This document shows positions 1 through 9,642 of a DNA stretch of 64,000 nt, one piece after another; position 1 is the stretch's first letter; every line of letters starts with the position of its first letter. The position numbers and the translations under genes were made by a program. Origin of the DNA: Diphasiastrum complanatum (Eukaryota; Streptophyta; Lycopodiopsida; Lycopodiales; Lycopodiaceae); assembly GCA_029204225.1 (NCBI GenBank), contig CM055113.1, positions 28,747,252-28,811,251 of the forward strand. The letters run 5' to 3'. The notes under the pieces are model-generated. The model did not search any database. It was given only the letters and a program-made list of their open reading frames with translations, and was not told where the DNA came from.

Positions 1-831
1 ACAACATAAATAAATGGACAAAGCATTTAATCACGAGGCTATTTTTTCCAAAAAGAACTATTCAATAGATATTTTTCATAGTCTTTATTATATTTTTGTT
101 GTAGATATTAATCACTATCACTTATAAAAAACAATATTCATGTGCACATAATCACCAACCCTTTTTTATATATTAGATAACAAACAAAAAAATAAATTAC
201 GCAATGTCAAACTCAGAGAAGAAATCAATGAAAATTGGCCCTTGTGCTCCTAAGAAACTAGCTAGAACCTTTATTTGTTTAGATTCATACCAAGAGGAAT
301 GCAACCAAGCAACCGGCCCTTCCAGTCAAAAAGGCTGACAGCTGTCTGTAATCGCATTCTGGGGCACACATGGCCCAGTAAAATTTCAGAAATGGCTTTT
401 TCTCCATGACAGTGACAGCCTACATTCTATCTCTCTCCTCATTTTCTTCGCTTGGGCTCTCTCTTGCATGAACACCTAGAGCTCAATAGGGCATTAACTC
501 ATTATTGTCATCAGAGTATCTGTCTTTGTCAGAATACTCCTCATGTCCAAACATGCAACATGTTAGAATGGCAATATGTTGATCTCTTTGGACTTATTGT
601 ACTACCTCTCTGCACATCGTCAATCACCTACATAAAGCTAAATAATGCTTCTTAGTTTTCAAGCGGGCTTGAACTTGAGACCAAAGAAACTTTGGATGCC
701 AAGCTAACCAACTAAGCTATGAAGCTAAATAATGGCATTGTCCATGGCTGAATCTCCTAAGAGGCATAGGATTGAGGTGCATTCAATCTTGAGTTATTGC
801 CATGAACCAAATCATGACTCATGGTCAGGCA
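1..831. other. No recognised gene, AT-rich
   Basis: I see no conserved protein motif, terminal repeat or RNA gene in this stretch. The one forward reading frame near 452-655 has no family resemblance. It lies left of a gypsy Gag remnant and may be part of the same decayed element. Confidence 0.5.
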
Positions 832-1398
832 CTAGGTATTGTGGACACTTGGTATTAAGGTTTTAACCATTATATATAATTTCGAGCCCTTTCTTCCTCC
901 ACATTTTAGTTTACTTAGTAAGATAGGAAACTTTTCTAGGAATATATATGGTTTGAACCTTTTGATGAACCAATCACGAGTTGTATCCATTAGGGTCATA
1001 CTAAAAAGCATCAACTTCTCCTTAAGAATGTTTTTTCTATGTATTTCACAAACTTTTCATAGATTTGCAAGTATAATCCTGGTTTTGTGGATCCATCATA
1101 CTTTGGTGCCTCTAGTCTAAGAACTTTTTCAACTTGTGAAATCACACTTGGGGGCTACTCTTGGCATTGGCATATTGCAAACACTAATGGATCTAGATTT
1201 TCTTGGGGGTGCTTGTGTTGGTTGACGGTGAGGATTAGCACTAGAGATACCAAGTTGATCATTTGCATCCATAAAGGGGGGTTGTTGGGGGGTAAACTCA
1301 AGACAAGGAAAGAATCCTTTTTGCGACATTGCAACTAAGATTGGGGCTTGATATCTTTGTTGTCTACTTAACAGCCTTCTTCTTGATCGCAATTGCAT
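832..1398 (-). pseudogene. Ty3/gypsy Gag remnant (Retrotrans_gag-like)
   Basis: Read on the minus strand, the segment from about 1140 down to 840 gives LEAPKYDGSTKPGLYL, then MLFSMTLMDTTRDWF, then FIKRFKPY. This is the usual layout of the plant gypsy capsid domain: a KYDG(S/T)xxP start, a hydrophobic helix, an A/TxDWF motif and FxxRF. The same layout is seen in the gypsy gag at 35372-36731. At least two frameshifts, near 1135 and 1025, separate the pieces. The frame at 1129-1398, rich in Q and P, may be the N-terminal linker of the same Gag. No protease or RT follows, so this is a truncated, dead copy. The family call is fairly safe; the limits are approximate. Confidence 0.6.
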
Positions 1399-1504
1399 AC
1401 AAGCCTTCTCTTAAGAATAAGATCACAAGTTCATGTAGTTGAAAAGACAATTGAGGGATTTTGCATTTCTTAAAAACACTTTAGTATCAGTTGACAACAC
1501 GATA

Positions 1505-2735
1505 CAAACCCCTGCAGGAATCACAAACTTAGACAGCCAAACATCTACAACGGGCTTCCGGCTGACCTCTAGCAAAGGGTAACCAATCCTATCATAATTT
1601 TTAGTTCAGATGTTAAGTTTAATAACTTGAAGTCATTGAAGACTTGTCCATCTTCAACAACTTCCACGAAATTAGCATTTAAAACAAGTCTGCAGAAATA
1701 CATTACTTTTTCGATAGTCTGTTAAAATACACTGTTTTTTCAACAGCTTCGGCTTTTTTGCATTTTTCCAGAATGCGACACTTGCATGGTTCAAAAGTTT
1801 AACTTGTGCAGTTCATAAGTTCCTGTTTTTACACCTTCGACTTTTTTGCATTTTTCCGAAAAATGTGAAGAGACAGAAAATTCCCGAAGGTCATCTATTT
1901 TCATGAGTTAAACTATTTTTAAGACATCTTCATCTTTTTAAGGGCACCTTCGCTTTTTTGCGAAAAATGCGAAGAGACAGAAAAATCCCAAAGGTCATCT
2001 AAAATAAACGAGGAACGTTCCAGCGACGTCCTCGTCCGCGTCAACGATAATGATTCATTGACCGTATACACTATGTACAATTGTCACAAAAGCCATATAC
2101 TTCCAAGTACAATGACTTACCTAATTAGGTGAAAATCACTTATTGTAGTTAATACATGAATGAAATCTATAAATAGATCATCCAAGCACAGATTGTGGGG
2201 TTGCTCCATCCATGAGATGCATTATTTGGGCCTCCCAATTCGCCTTCAATTTTGGTTGTAATCGCTATTTGTATTGTGCTTCAGTATAATATAACAACAA
2301 CTTGTCTTTTATCTATGTACAACGTAGATGAATGGTTGTTTGATCGTGCTTGTTTACTCACTCTGATCAGAACACGAACGTTTATGACTTCTCAGTTTTT
2401 GATCAGACGATGACTGTCTTTGACGCTTGAGGAACTCACGATATCATATTGCTCTTTCATTTATTTCAGAACTAGACTTCACATTGAATATGATTTCAGT
2501 AGTACCACACACAAACCATCTCTAATTTCTTCGGTGGACTGTACTCCTGTTTTTAGAGTATTAACTTTTAAGATCCTGTTGGGCAATCAAAACACATAAA
2601 GCTGTGATTATCTTTAGCATAAGCTGTCTATTAGACTATTTTTGCACTTAGCAGTCGATTAGAATGGGAGAGCCATTCCGTAATATTCCTGCTCTCTTCT
2701 CCATTCTCGTTCTTCCTATCTCCCTTGCCCCATCA
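1505..2735 (+). repeat. E1 5' LTR, 5'-truncated
   Basis: From about 1514 this matches 8385-9642 nearly throughout, including the run of TTTTTTGCATTTTTCC motifs and the end CCTTGCCCCATCA. It ends in CA at 2735, three bases before the primer site. The first roughly 150 bases of the other LTR (TGTTGGAAATTAAGCC...) have no counterpart, so the left edge is a truncation. Confidence 0.75.
2167..2176 (+). promoter_or_regulatory. Predicted TATA box of E1 5' LTR
   Basis: CTATAAATAG is a textbook plant TATA box and is conserved at 9043-9052 in the other LTR. It lies about 560 bases before the LTR end, consistent with a U3/R boundary shortly downstream. Confidence 0.6.
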
Positions 2736-2738
2736 GAT

Positions 2739-2750
2739 TGGTATTAGAGC
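2739..2750 (+). other. E1 primer-binding site (tRNA-iMet type, variant)
   Basis: TGGTATTAGAGC follows the LTR end after GAT. It differs from the usual plant copia site TGGTATCAGAGC by one C-to-T change. The same variant occurs in the element at 61568-61579. Confidence 0.7.
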
Positions 2751-2802
2751 ATAACTCAAATAAACCAAGAGATTAAGTTTGTTCTATTTGTATACTGTTA
2801 TC

Positions 2803-3777
2803 ATGTCTCATATAGGTAGCTCTTCATCTTCATCACTCAGTGAAGCTAGAGTCATTGACAAGTTCAATGGTTCTAACTTCTACATCTGGAAGTTAAAACT
2901 TAGAATGACGTTGATAGATAGAGATCTTTGGGATGTAGTAGGTGCAAACCTGAAACCAGAAGATGGTGATTAAGCAAAGGCATGGAGGATCAAAGATCAG
3001 AATGCCTTAGCATGTATCACACTCAATCTGACTAACTCCCAAATATCTTACGTTACCACGTGCAAAACCTCTAAGGAAGCACTGGACTTGTTATCAAGTC
3101 TCTATGAGACTCACGATATAACCACGAGATTACATCTTAGAAGGAAGTTCTTTACTCTTAGCATGTCTGATTCTACTGCCATCACTTCTTACATCAATAG
3201 CTTCAAGTCCCTGTTAGATCAGTTATCAGCTGTAGGATGTTCTATTCAAGATGATGATGCCATTATGACCTTGCTTGCTTCTCTTTCAAAGTCGTATGAA
3301 CACTTTGTGGTGATGATCTCCACACAACCCAACCTCACTCTTCAAAAGGTGATCGGTCATCTTCTTCAAGAAGAAATGCGGAGAAAGACTAGCAGCCTGT
3401 CCATCAAAGACAAATCCATGGCTCTATACACCAAGAAGAAAGACTATTCCAAGAGCAATAATCAAGTGCAACAGCAATAGCAGAAGCCTCATACTCAAGG
3501 TGAGCATGGTGGATCGTGTAAGAAGCTTTTCTGCAGATATTGCAAGAGAGACAATCACGACATCAAGGAGTGTTGTATCCAAATCTACAATGAGGCAAAG
3601 AAGCAGCAACAACAGTAGCAGCCAGACTCCTTCAACGCGACCAAATTCAAGGAGTAAGACACACACTTGTTAATGGCTTACAACAGTAGTGAAGATTGTG
3701 ATAGCTAGTACCTGGACAATGGTGCTACCCAACACATGACCTCTCGCAAGGAATGGTTTATGGAGTACACAACTTAT
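2803..3777 (+). pseudogene. E1 gag and start of protease
   Basis: Translation from ATG 2803 gives a copia Gag: DKFNGSNFYIWKLKLRM (the SNYxxWKxxM-type start), then LYETHDITTRLHLRRKFF and FKSLLDQLSAVG (UBN2-type Gag helices). A complete CCHC knuckle, CRYCKRDNHDIKEC, lies near 3530-3575. About 40 codons later comes YLDNGATQHMTSRKEW, the protease active-site region, with the usual DSGA reading DNGA. In-frame stops at 2971-2973, 3478-3480, near 3616 and near 3704 break the frame; three sit where CAG, CAA or TGG would be expected. The frame is cut at 3777 by insertion of E2. Nucleocapsid and protease roles are inferred from family. Confidence 0.8.
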
Positions 3778-4584
3778 TGTGAAAAAAAGTACAAAAAGGA
3801 CCAAGAGTGGATCCTAATCTGATCCTCAAGAGGGATTGGTTGTCAGATTACTTGATCTATCAATCTACTTCAGATTAAGATCAATCTAGATCAATTCTAG
3901 ACACAAAATCCTAAAGTGTACTTTATGGTTTCACACGTGTGAAACACTGTCTGAGTATGGACTCCAACCTGAAAATCAAGTACACATTGATAGAACCTCA
4001 AAACAATCAAAACAAATGTAGACAAATGGAGAGAATCGCTCAAAATTGCTTCCAAAATCAAGATTGGTGTCTCACATTGATTATGGCCAAATGTCTCTCT
4101 ATATATACAATAAGTGGGAGCTTGTGGTACTGATCATCCCTATGATCCCACATGTGTGAAGGTCTTTGTCATATGATGATTCATCATGCAAAACTGACAC
4201 TTGGACAAAACCTTTTATTTTGAGCACTTTTGGTCCATTTTCCTTCTATATGGAGATCTACTTGAAAATCTTCTAGAAGTCAAAATTCGTCTACTTCAGC
4301 TTATTCCACACATGTGAGCTGTCCTCTACACATGGGATGTGACACCTAAGCAAAGGATGTGGCTCATGCAAGCAATAGATTGATGCCATGTGTCATATGT
4401 CTAGAAAACTAGTTTTTGGCCTTTTTAGCCACTAGAACTTGAATTAAATCATATGTACAAACTATATGATTATGGTACATGACAAGTACACTATTTTCAC
4501 ACGTGGGAAAACGCTCCACACATGTGTGTTTATCTATATACAAGATTTTTGGCCTCTACCAAGCTTATTTTTGCATTTTTCACA
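3778..4584 (-). repeat. E2 3' LTR (807 bp)
   Basis: Plus-strand ends are TGTGAAAA and TTTTTCACA, a short inverted repeat. The first 170 bases match 7519-7702 with two small indels. It holds an 18-base palindrome, GTTTCACACGTGTGAAAC (3928-3945), and near-palindromes around 4150, 4310 and 4500. The purine-tract complement CTCCTCCTC follows at 4585. Confidence 0.75.
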
Positions 4585-4593
4585 CTCCTCCTC
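4585..4593 (-). other. E2 polypurine tract
   Basis: CTCCTCCTC on the plus strand reads GAGGAGGAG on the element strand, directly before the 3' LTR start TGTGAAAA. This is the expected plus-strand primer position. Confidence 0.65.
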
Positions 4594-4599
4594 AAAAAT

Positions 4600-4925
4600 C
4601 TAGCTTGGTAAATCTAGCTTGATGGAAAACATGATGATCTTGAACTTGACTCCATGGGATGAATTGGTCTTTGCTGGTTCAAAAGGTGTGAAGATCAGCC
4701 AATGAGCTTGATGTTGATGTGAAATCACCATATCCATGATAGTGCTTCTTTGATGTTGACATCTTTGATGAACTTGAGAGCTTTGCACCAGCCTAGCATC
4801 TTCGAAATTGATTCCTTCCAAATTTCATGTAGATGCTTGACTTTGAGGCTTGCTCCTTCTTCATGTGCATGATCCTCCATGAGAAAATAAAAATTTCTTC
4901 TTGACTTATCAGGATCACAAATATC
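4600..4925 (-). other. E2 3' untranslated segment
   Basis: This lies between the end of the long ORF and the polypurine tract. A 73-codon frame (4600-4821) has no recognisable domain and no RNase H motif. I would not call it a gene. Confidence 0.4.
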
Positions 4926-6653
4926 TCACATCATATTACCATGATCTAGAGAATTAGACTTATCCAAATTGGCAAGACTATGCAGGCTATAATAACAAAG
5001 TGTTTGCATCATATCTTCATGCTTGTTTACCATGCTAATCTCAGATCCAATGAGGCTAAATACTTCATTATGGAGATAAGTGCCTTTAGAAGATGATTCA
5101 CTTACTCTCATAAAGAGTTTACAATTTGCCTCAATACAAATTTTCAAACTATGAGTGAACAAATCACTTTTGCTCTTGCATGACTCAAGAGCATACATTT
5201 GATGAAATAGCCATTTGCTTTCTAATTGATTTAAAATCAATTTCAATCTTTTAAGAACATCATCTATGTTCTCAAGAGAGACTTCATACTCAACTAGTAT
5301 GGCTTTACTCCAATTTTGAGATGCAATGATCTCACTAAAGCAAATTGATTTATCAAATGACATAAGAGAAGTAAGTATGAGATGTATACCACATGAGATA
5401 TGCTCCTCTTTCCCTTGAAATGTGAGCCACATGGATTCAACCATATTTCTTGAGTTTATTTTTGGAATCACAATTTGAGAAGGTCTCTCCTCCTCAATCC
5501 TTGGCACATTTGAACCTTGAGATGACTCCTTAAGGTCCTCTTCATGGTGCTCCTTTTTGATGGAAATCCGAGACCTCCATGTCTCATAATGATCACAACA
5601 AGTATGACCATTCAATATGCACTTCCTATGATTATCAAGATTACTTATGCTAGAAGCATAAGTCCAAAAACCACCACAACTTGGCATGATTTTTCCAATA
5701 TTGAAATCAAAAGCTATTTCCATCTCAATAAGGCTAACTACTTGCTTATGGATATAAGTGTCCACTTTGGATGCTTCACTTATTCTCATAAGATGTTTAC
5801 AACTTGCCTTTAAGATTGAAAACTTACAGTTTTCATCTTTATGAATGAACACATCATTCATGATCTAATTGAAACCAAAAGATCCTACATTATGAAGATA
5901 TTTCCATTTCCTTGACTTCATAACTAATGTAAGCTTACAAGGAAAACATATTTTGCTATCTTTTAAGGCATCACACTCAACTAGCATTGCCTTAAGCCAC
6001 CTTTGAGATACAAAAATCCCTTCAAAGCAAAATAGATCTTCATAAGTTGACATGAGAGCATAAATGAAACTATTTTCATTTTGTGATTGATGCTCCTTAT
6101 TCTTGACTGATTTCTCTTGGATCATAATAATAAGTTTGAACTTATCTAAAGTTTCAAGCAAAATACTTTCCAAGGACATAAAATAAATCCAAGTTACTTT
6201 CATGAAAGTGACATCTATCTTTGCATCTTGAACCAAACAATGCACTTCCAAATGAAAAATTTCAAAAGCTTTGACATGTGTTGTGACGGACTCTTGAAGA
6301 CAAATCTTGCAAGTCCTTGTGAGACTCCAAGCCTCATTCACCTTTCCACAAAGGAAACACCTTTCCTTGGACTTGTCCTTCTTGTATTTGCATTTTGAAC
6401 TTGAAGCTCCATCCTTCACCTCGGTCCCCTTGCTTTGGTTCCCCTTGGATGGATTGGTCTTCTTTTTGTAGCATCTTGAGAAAATATATCCTCCCTTGCC
6501 ACAAAGGTTGCACTTAGGATCCTTTCTTTCCTTCAATAGGATGCCACCTATTGATGCTATGTGTATAAAGACCTGTGATATGATTCTACAAATGTAATTT
6601 GTGACTCTCAAGAGACTAGATTTGAACATCTTCAACAATCTAGAAGGATCCAC
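4926..6653 (-). pseudogene. E2 long ORF with internal amber codon; unknown repeat protein
   Basis: I do not recognise this protein. Two frames of 262 and 311 codons (6653-5865 and 5861-4926) are in the same phase, separated only by TAG and one codon, so they form one frame of about 575 codons. Residues 48-61 (CNLCGKGGYIFSRC) resemble a zinc knuckle with Tyr in place of His; a second Cys pair, CFLCGKVNEAW, lies near residue 99. The rest is built from repeated modules. SLMSFDKSICFSEIIASQNW resembles ALMSTYEDLFCFEGIFVSQRW, both followed by KA(I/M)LVE. CKHLMRISEASKVDTYIHKQ resembles CKLFMRVSESSSKGTYLHNE and, more weakly, CKLTLVMKSRKWKYLHNVG. There is no pol motif. It may be a captured host sequence or a diverged Gag-like accessory protein. 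The amber codon could be decay or readthrough. Confidence 0.55.
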
Positions 6654-7506
6654 AAAAGATCTAACTCACAAACCTAAGAGACATTTTTCACACTAACAAC
6701 ACATAATGAGCTTCTAGATCTTGCCCTCTACAAAGGAATGAACTCTTAGAAAATTGGATCTCTCTCTACACATTTGTCATAGACACCTTAATGACTCTTT
6801 TCAAACCTTACAATCACTCAAACAAATTGAGTAGGGTTGAACAATGTGACTTGGATCTCAATCTCTTTTCTAGAACTCTCAATTTAAGCCAATCTATGTC
6901 AAATTCTACAAAAGATTTGCATTGATGCTCTATATGCACTAGAAAGTCTCAAAGGTTTCACTTGGAGGACAGATCCAAGGATGTTTTCTAGCAAATTGAT
7001 GCTTCTAAACTTGACCCTATCACTCTTGAACAAATCTAGAGTGATGGTACAATGGATTTCATCCTCTCACCTTGCATATCACTCCTTAATCTATGATTTT
7101 TACAAAATCTCTCTCAACTTCAACATGCACTCAAAAAATCAGAGATAATCAATCAATGCACCTAATTCAAGCTTAAAATTTAATTTCTTGGCTGATCTAA
7201 TCCAAAAACTAATCAAAGGATTAGATTCTCTATAGAAAATGCTTGATTATGCACAAAAATCTCTCAAATTGGGTGTGTGAGTCAAATTGTACAAATTTTT
7301 GAATTTTCTCAGCCAAAATCGGAGCTGTACGGCCTCACACGTGTGAAAAGAGTTCCTACAGCCCACAACAAGATTTGGACCAAAATTTTTGAGGATAGCT
7401 ATCAAATCCAACTCGCTACACAAAATTTGACTAGTTTTTAAAAACTGCTAATTTTGGCTTTGATTTGGATTAACCCTATAAATTTCAACAAAACCTCTTG
7501 TACTAG
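6654..7506 (-). other. E2 leader region
   Basis: Non-coding stretch between primer site and ORF. Part of it (about 6790-7100) recurs at 59036-59350 in the same orientation, which marks a second copy of this family. A 12-base palindrome TCACACGTGTGA lies at 7335-7346. Confidence 0.5.
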
Positions 7507-7518
7507 GCTCTGATACCA
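7507..7518 (-). other. E2 primer-binding site
   Basis: GCTCTGATACCA on the plus strand is the complement of TGGTATCAGAGC, the usual copia site complementary to initiator-Met tRNA. It directly abuts the LTR end at 7519. Confidence 0.8.
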
Positions 7519-7702
7519 TGTGCAAAGAGTACAAAAAGGACCAAGAGTGGATCCTAATCTGATCCTCAAGAGGGATTGGTTGTCAGATTACTTGATCTAT
7601 CAATCTAGATCAATTCTAGACACAAAATCCTACAAGAACAATCATTAACTGAAGGTAAGTGTACTTTATGGTTTCACACGTGTGAAACACTGTCTGAGTA
7701 CA
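7519..7702 (-). repeat. E2 5' LTR, truncated
   Basis: It starts TGTGCAAAGAGTACAAAAAGG and matches 3778-3960, including the 18-base palindrome at 7671-7688. Homology ends at CTGTCTGAGTA. After that the sequence is E1 pol, so some 600 bases of this LTR are missing. Confidence 0.7.
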
Positions 7703-8230
7703 ATACTCGAGGAAGATACTACTATGACTACATGCACTAGAGTCAGAAATCTTTACATACTCTCTAATTCCGTTGCATTAGCTAGTATCTCTAATGAAAA
7801 TGTAAACGACAATGCTGTTCTGTGGCATAGTCGATTTGGACATGTGAATACAAGATCACTTTCTTATATGCGTTGTAATATTGGATTTCCCTTCTTCATT
7901 AGATAGGAAATCTTTCTTTTGTGAATCATGCATCTATGGGAAGCACTCTAGAAGCAAGTTTCCAAAATCACATTCCATCAAAACAAAGCATGTATTGGAT
8001 CTTGTACATAGCGATCTCTGTGGTCCAATGCCAACTCCACCATGAGGAGATGCATAGAAATCCAGTATCATTTCATTCGGGAGAAAGTTTTCTTAGGGCA
8101 AATGATCCTTCAATACTGCTTCACAACAGAAATGGTTGCAGACATCTTCACCAAAGCACTTCCCAAGAATAAGCACCAGAAGTTCTTCAACATGCTGAAC
8201 CTGACGAAGATACCAAGGCACCAACTGTGA
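7703..8230 (+). pseudogene. E1 pol remnants: pre-integrase, IN zinc region, RNase H tail
   Basis: 7703-7905 encodes a pre-integrase domain with AVLWHSRFGHVNTRSLSYM, supplying the HX4H half of the integrase zinc site. A frame shift later comes FCESCIYGKHSRSKF, the CXXC half, and LVHSDLCGPMPTP, the first catalytic Asp region. At about 8042 the frame jumps to IQYHFIREKVFLG...MVADIFTKALP, the C-terminal end of copia RNase H. The integrase core, RT and most of RNase H are therefore deleted. Non-functional. Confidence 0.8.
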
Positions 8231-8234
8231 CCTT

Positions 8235-8243
8235 AAGGGAGAC
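8235..8243 (+). other. E1 polypurine tract
   Basis: AAGGGAGAC lies immediately before TGTTGGAAATT, the start of the 3' LTR, as expected for plus-strand priming. Confidence 0.65.
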
Positions 8244-9642
8244 TGTTGGAAATTAAGCCCACAATTGTCTCCTTGGTGAATGACTAATTTCTATTTCATG
8301 ATTTCTTCTTGCATGTTTATTGATCATTGATCTAGGAACAGGTGCAACCAACTTTGGTTCTACGTCTGCTCATCTGATACCTACAGGAATCACAAACTTA
8401 GACAGCCAATTGATTTGAAGAACGTCTACAATGGGCTTCCGGTTGATCTCCAACAAAGGGTAACCAATCCTATCACAATTTTTAGTTCAGATGTTAAGCT
8501 CAATAACTTTCATTGAAGACTTGGCCATCTTCAACAACTTCCATGAAATTAGCATTTAGAACAAGTGTACAGAAATACATTACTTTTTTGACAGTCTGCA
8601 TAAATACACTATGTTTTCAACAGCTTCGGCTTTTTTGCATTTCCTTGAAATGTGACACTTGCATGGTTCAGAAGTTTAACTTGTGCAGTTCAAAAGTTTC
8701 TGTTTTTACACCTTCGGCTTTTTTGCATTTTTCCAAAAAATGTGAAGAGACATAAAATTCTCGAAGGTCATCTATTTTCATGAGTTACACTGTTTTCAAG
8801 ACATCTTCACCTTTTGAAGGGCACCTTCGCTTTTTTGCAAAAAATGCGAAGAGACAAAAAATCCTGAAGGTCGTCTAAAATAAACGAGGAACGTTCTAGC
8901 GACGTCCTCGTTCTCGTCAACGATAATGATTCATTGACCGTATACACTATGTATAGTTGTCACATAAGCCATATACTTCCAAGTACAATGACTTACCTAA
9001 TTAGGTGACAATCATTTATTGTAGTTAATACATGGATGAAATCTATAAATAGATAATCCAAGCACAGATTGTGGGGTTGTTCCATCCATAAGACACATTA
9101 TTTGAGCCTTTCAATTACGCCGTCAATTTTGGTTGTAATTGCTATTTGTATTGTGCTTCAGTGTAATAGAGGAGCAGCTTGTCTTTTATCTATGTACAAC
9201 GTAGATGAATGCATGTTGTGATTGAATGCACTTTCCTGGCTATTTGATCATGCTTGTTACTCACTCTGATCAGAACACGTATGTCTACGACTCCTCAGTT
9301 TCTGATCAGACAATGGCTATTTTGGACGTCTGAGGAACTCGCGATATCATACTACTCTTCCATTTATTTCAGAACTAGGCTTCACATTGAATTTGATTTC
9401 AGTAGTACCACACACAAACCATCTGTAATATCTTCGGTGAAATGTACTCTAATTTCTAGAGTATAAATTGATTTTTAAGATCATGTTGGGCAATCAGAAC
9501 ACATAAAGCTGTGATTATCTTTAGCATAAGCTATCTATTAGACTGTTTTTGCACCTAGCATCCGATTAGAACGAGAGAGCTGTTCTGCAATGTTCTTGCT
9601 CTCTTATCCGTTCTCGTTCTTCCTATCTCCCTTGCCCCATCA
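8244..9642 (+). repeat. E1 3' LTR (1,399 bp)
   Basis: Starts TGTTGG after the polypurine tract and ends CCTTGCCCCATCA. It matches the left LTR from about 8385 onward. U3 contains two or three copies of a TTCGNCTTTTTTGCATTTTTCC module followed by AAAATGNGAAGAGACA, so the copies can fold into A/T-rich hairpins. The TATA box at 9043-9052 is intact. Confidence 0.8.
9043..9052 (+). promoter_or_regulatory. Predicted TATA box of E1 3' LTR
   Basis: CTATAAATAG, identical to the box at 2167-2176 in the paired LTR. Confidence 0.55.

Larger units (their letters stand above)
3778..7702 (-). mobile_element. E2: LTR element with an unfamiliar ORF instead of pol
   Basis: On the minus strand: a truncated 5' LTR (7702-7519), a primer site (7518-7507), a leader, a long ORF (6653-4926), a purine tract and a 3' LTR (4584-3778). 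LTR ends TGTG...CACA match the style of copia E12. No protease, integrase, RT or RNase H motif is visible in the 2.9-kb interior. The insertion splits the protease of E1. The rest of the right LTR, together with about 100 codons of E1, appears deleted at 7702/7703. It is probably a non-autonomous element mobilised by a copia relative; its ORF is described separately. Confidence 0.7.
1505..9642 (+). mobile_element. E1: decayed Ty1/copia retrotransposon with nested insertion
   Basis: Two direct repeats (about 1505-2735 and 8244-9642) flank gag, protease, pre-integrase, integrase-N and RNase H fragments in copia order on the plus strand. A primer site follows the left LTR and a polypurine tract precedes the right one. 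Element E2 (3778-7702) splits the protease region, and a large deletion joins the integrase start to the RNase H end near 8042. The left LTR lacks its first 150 or so bases. The right LTR abuts an RNase H frame of copia E3, so E1 probably inserted into E3 or was joined to it by deletion. Not coding-competent. Confidence 0.8.
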
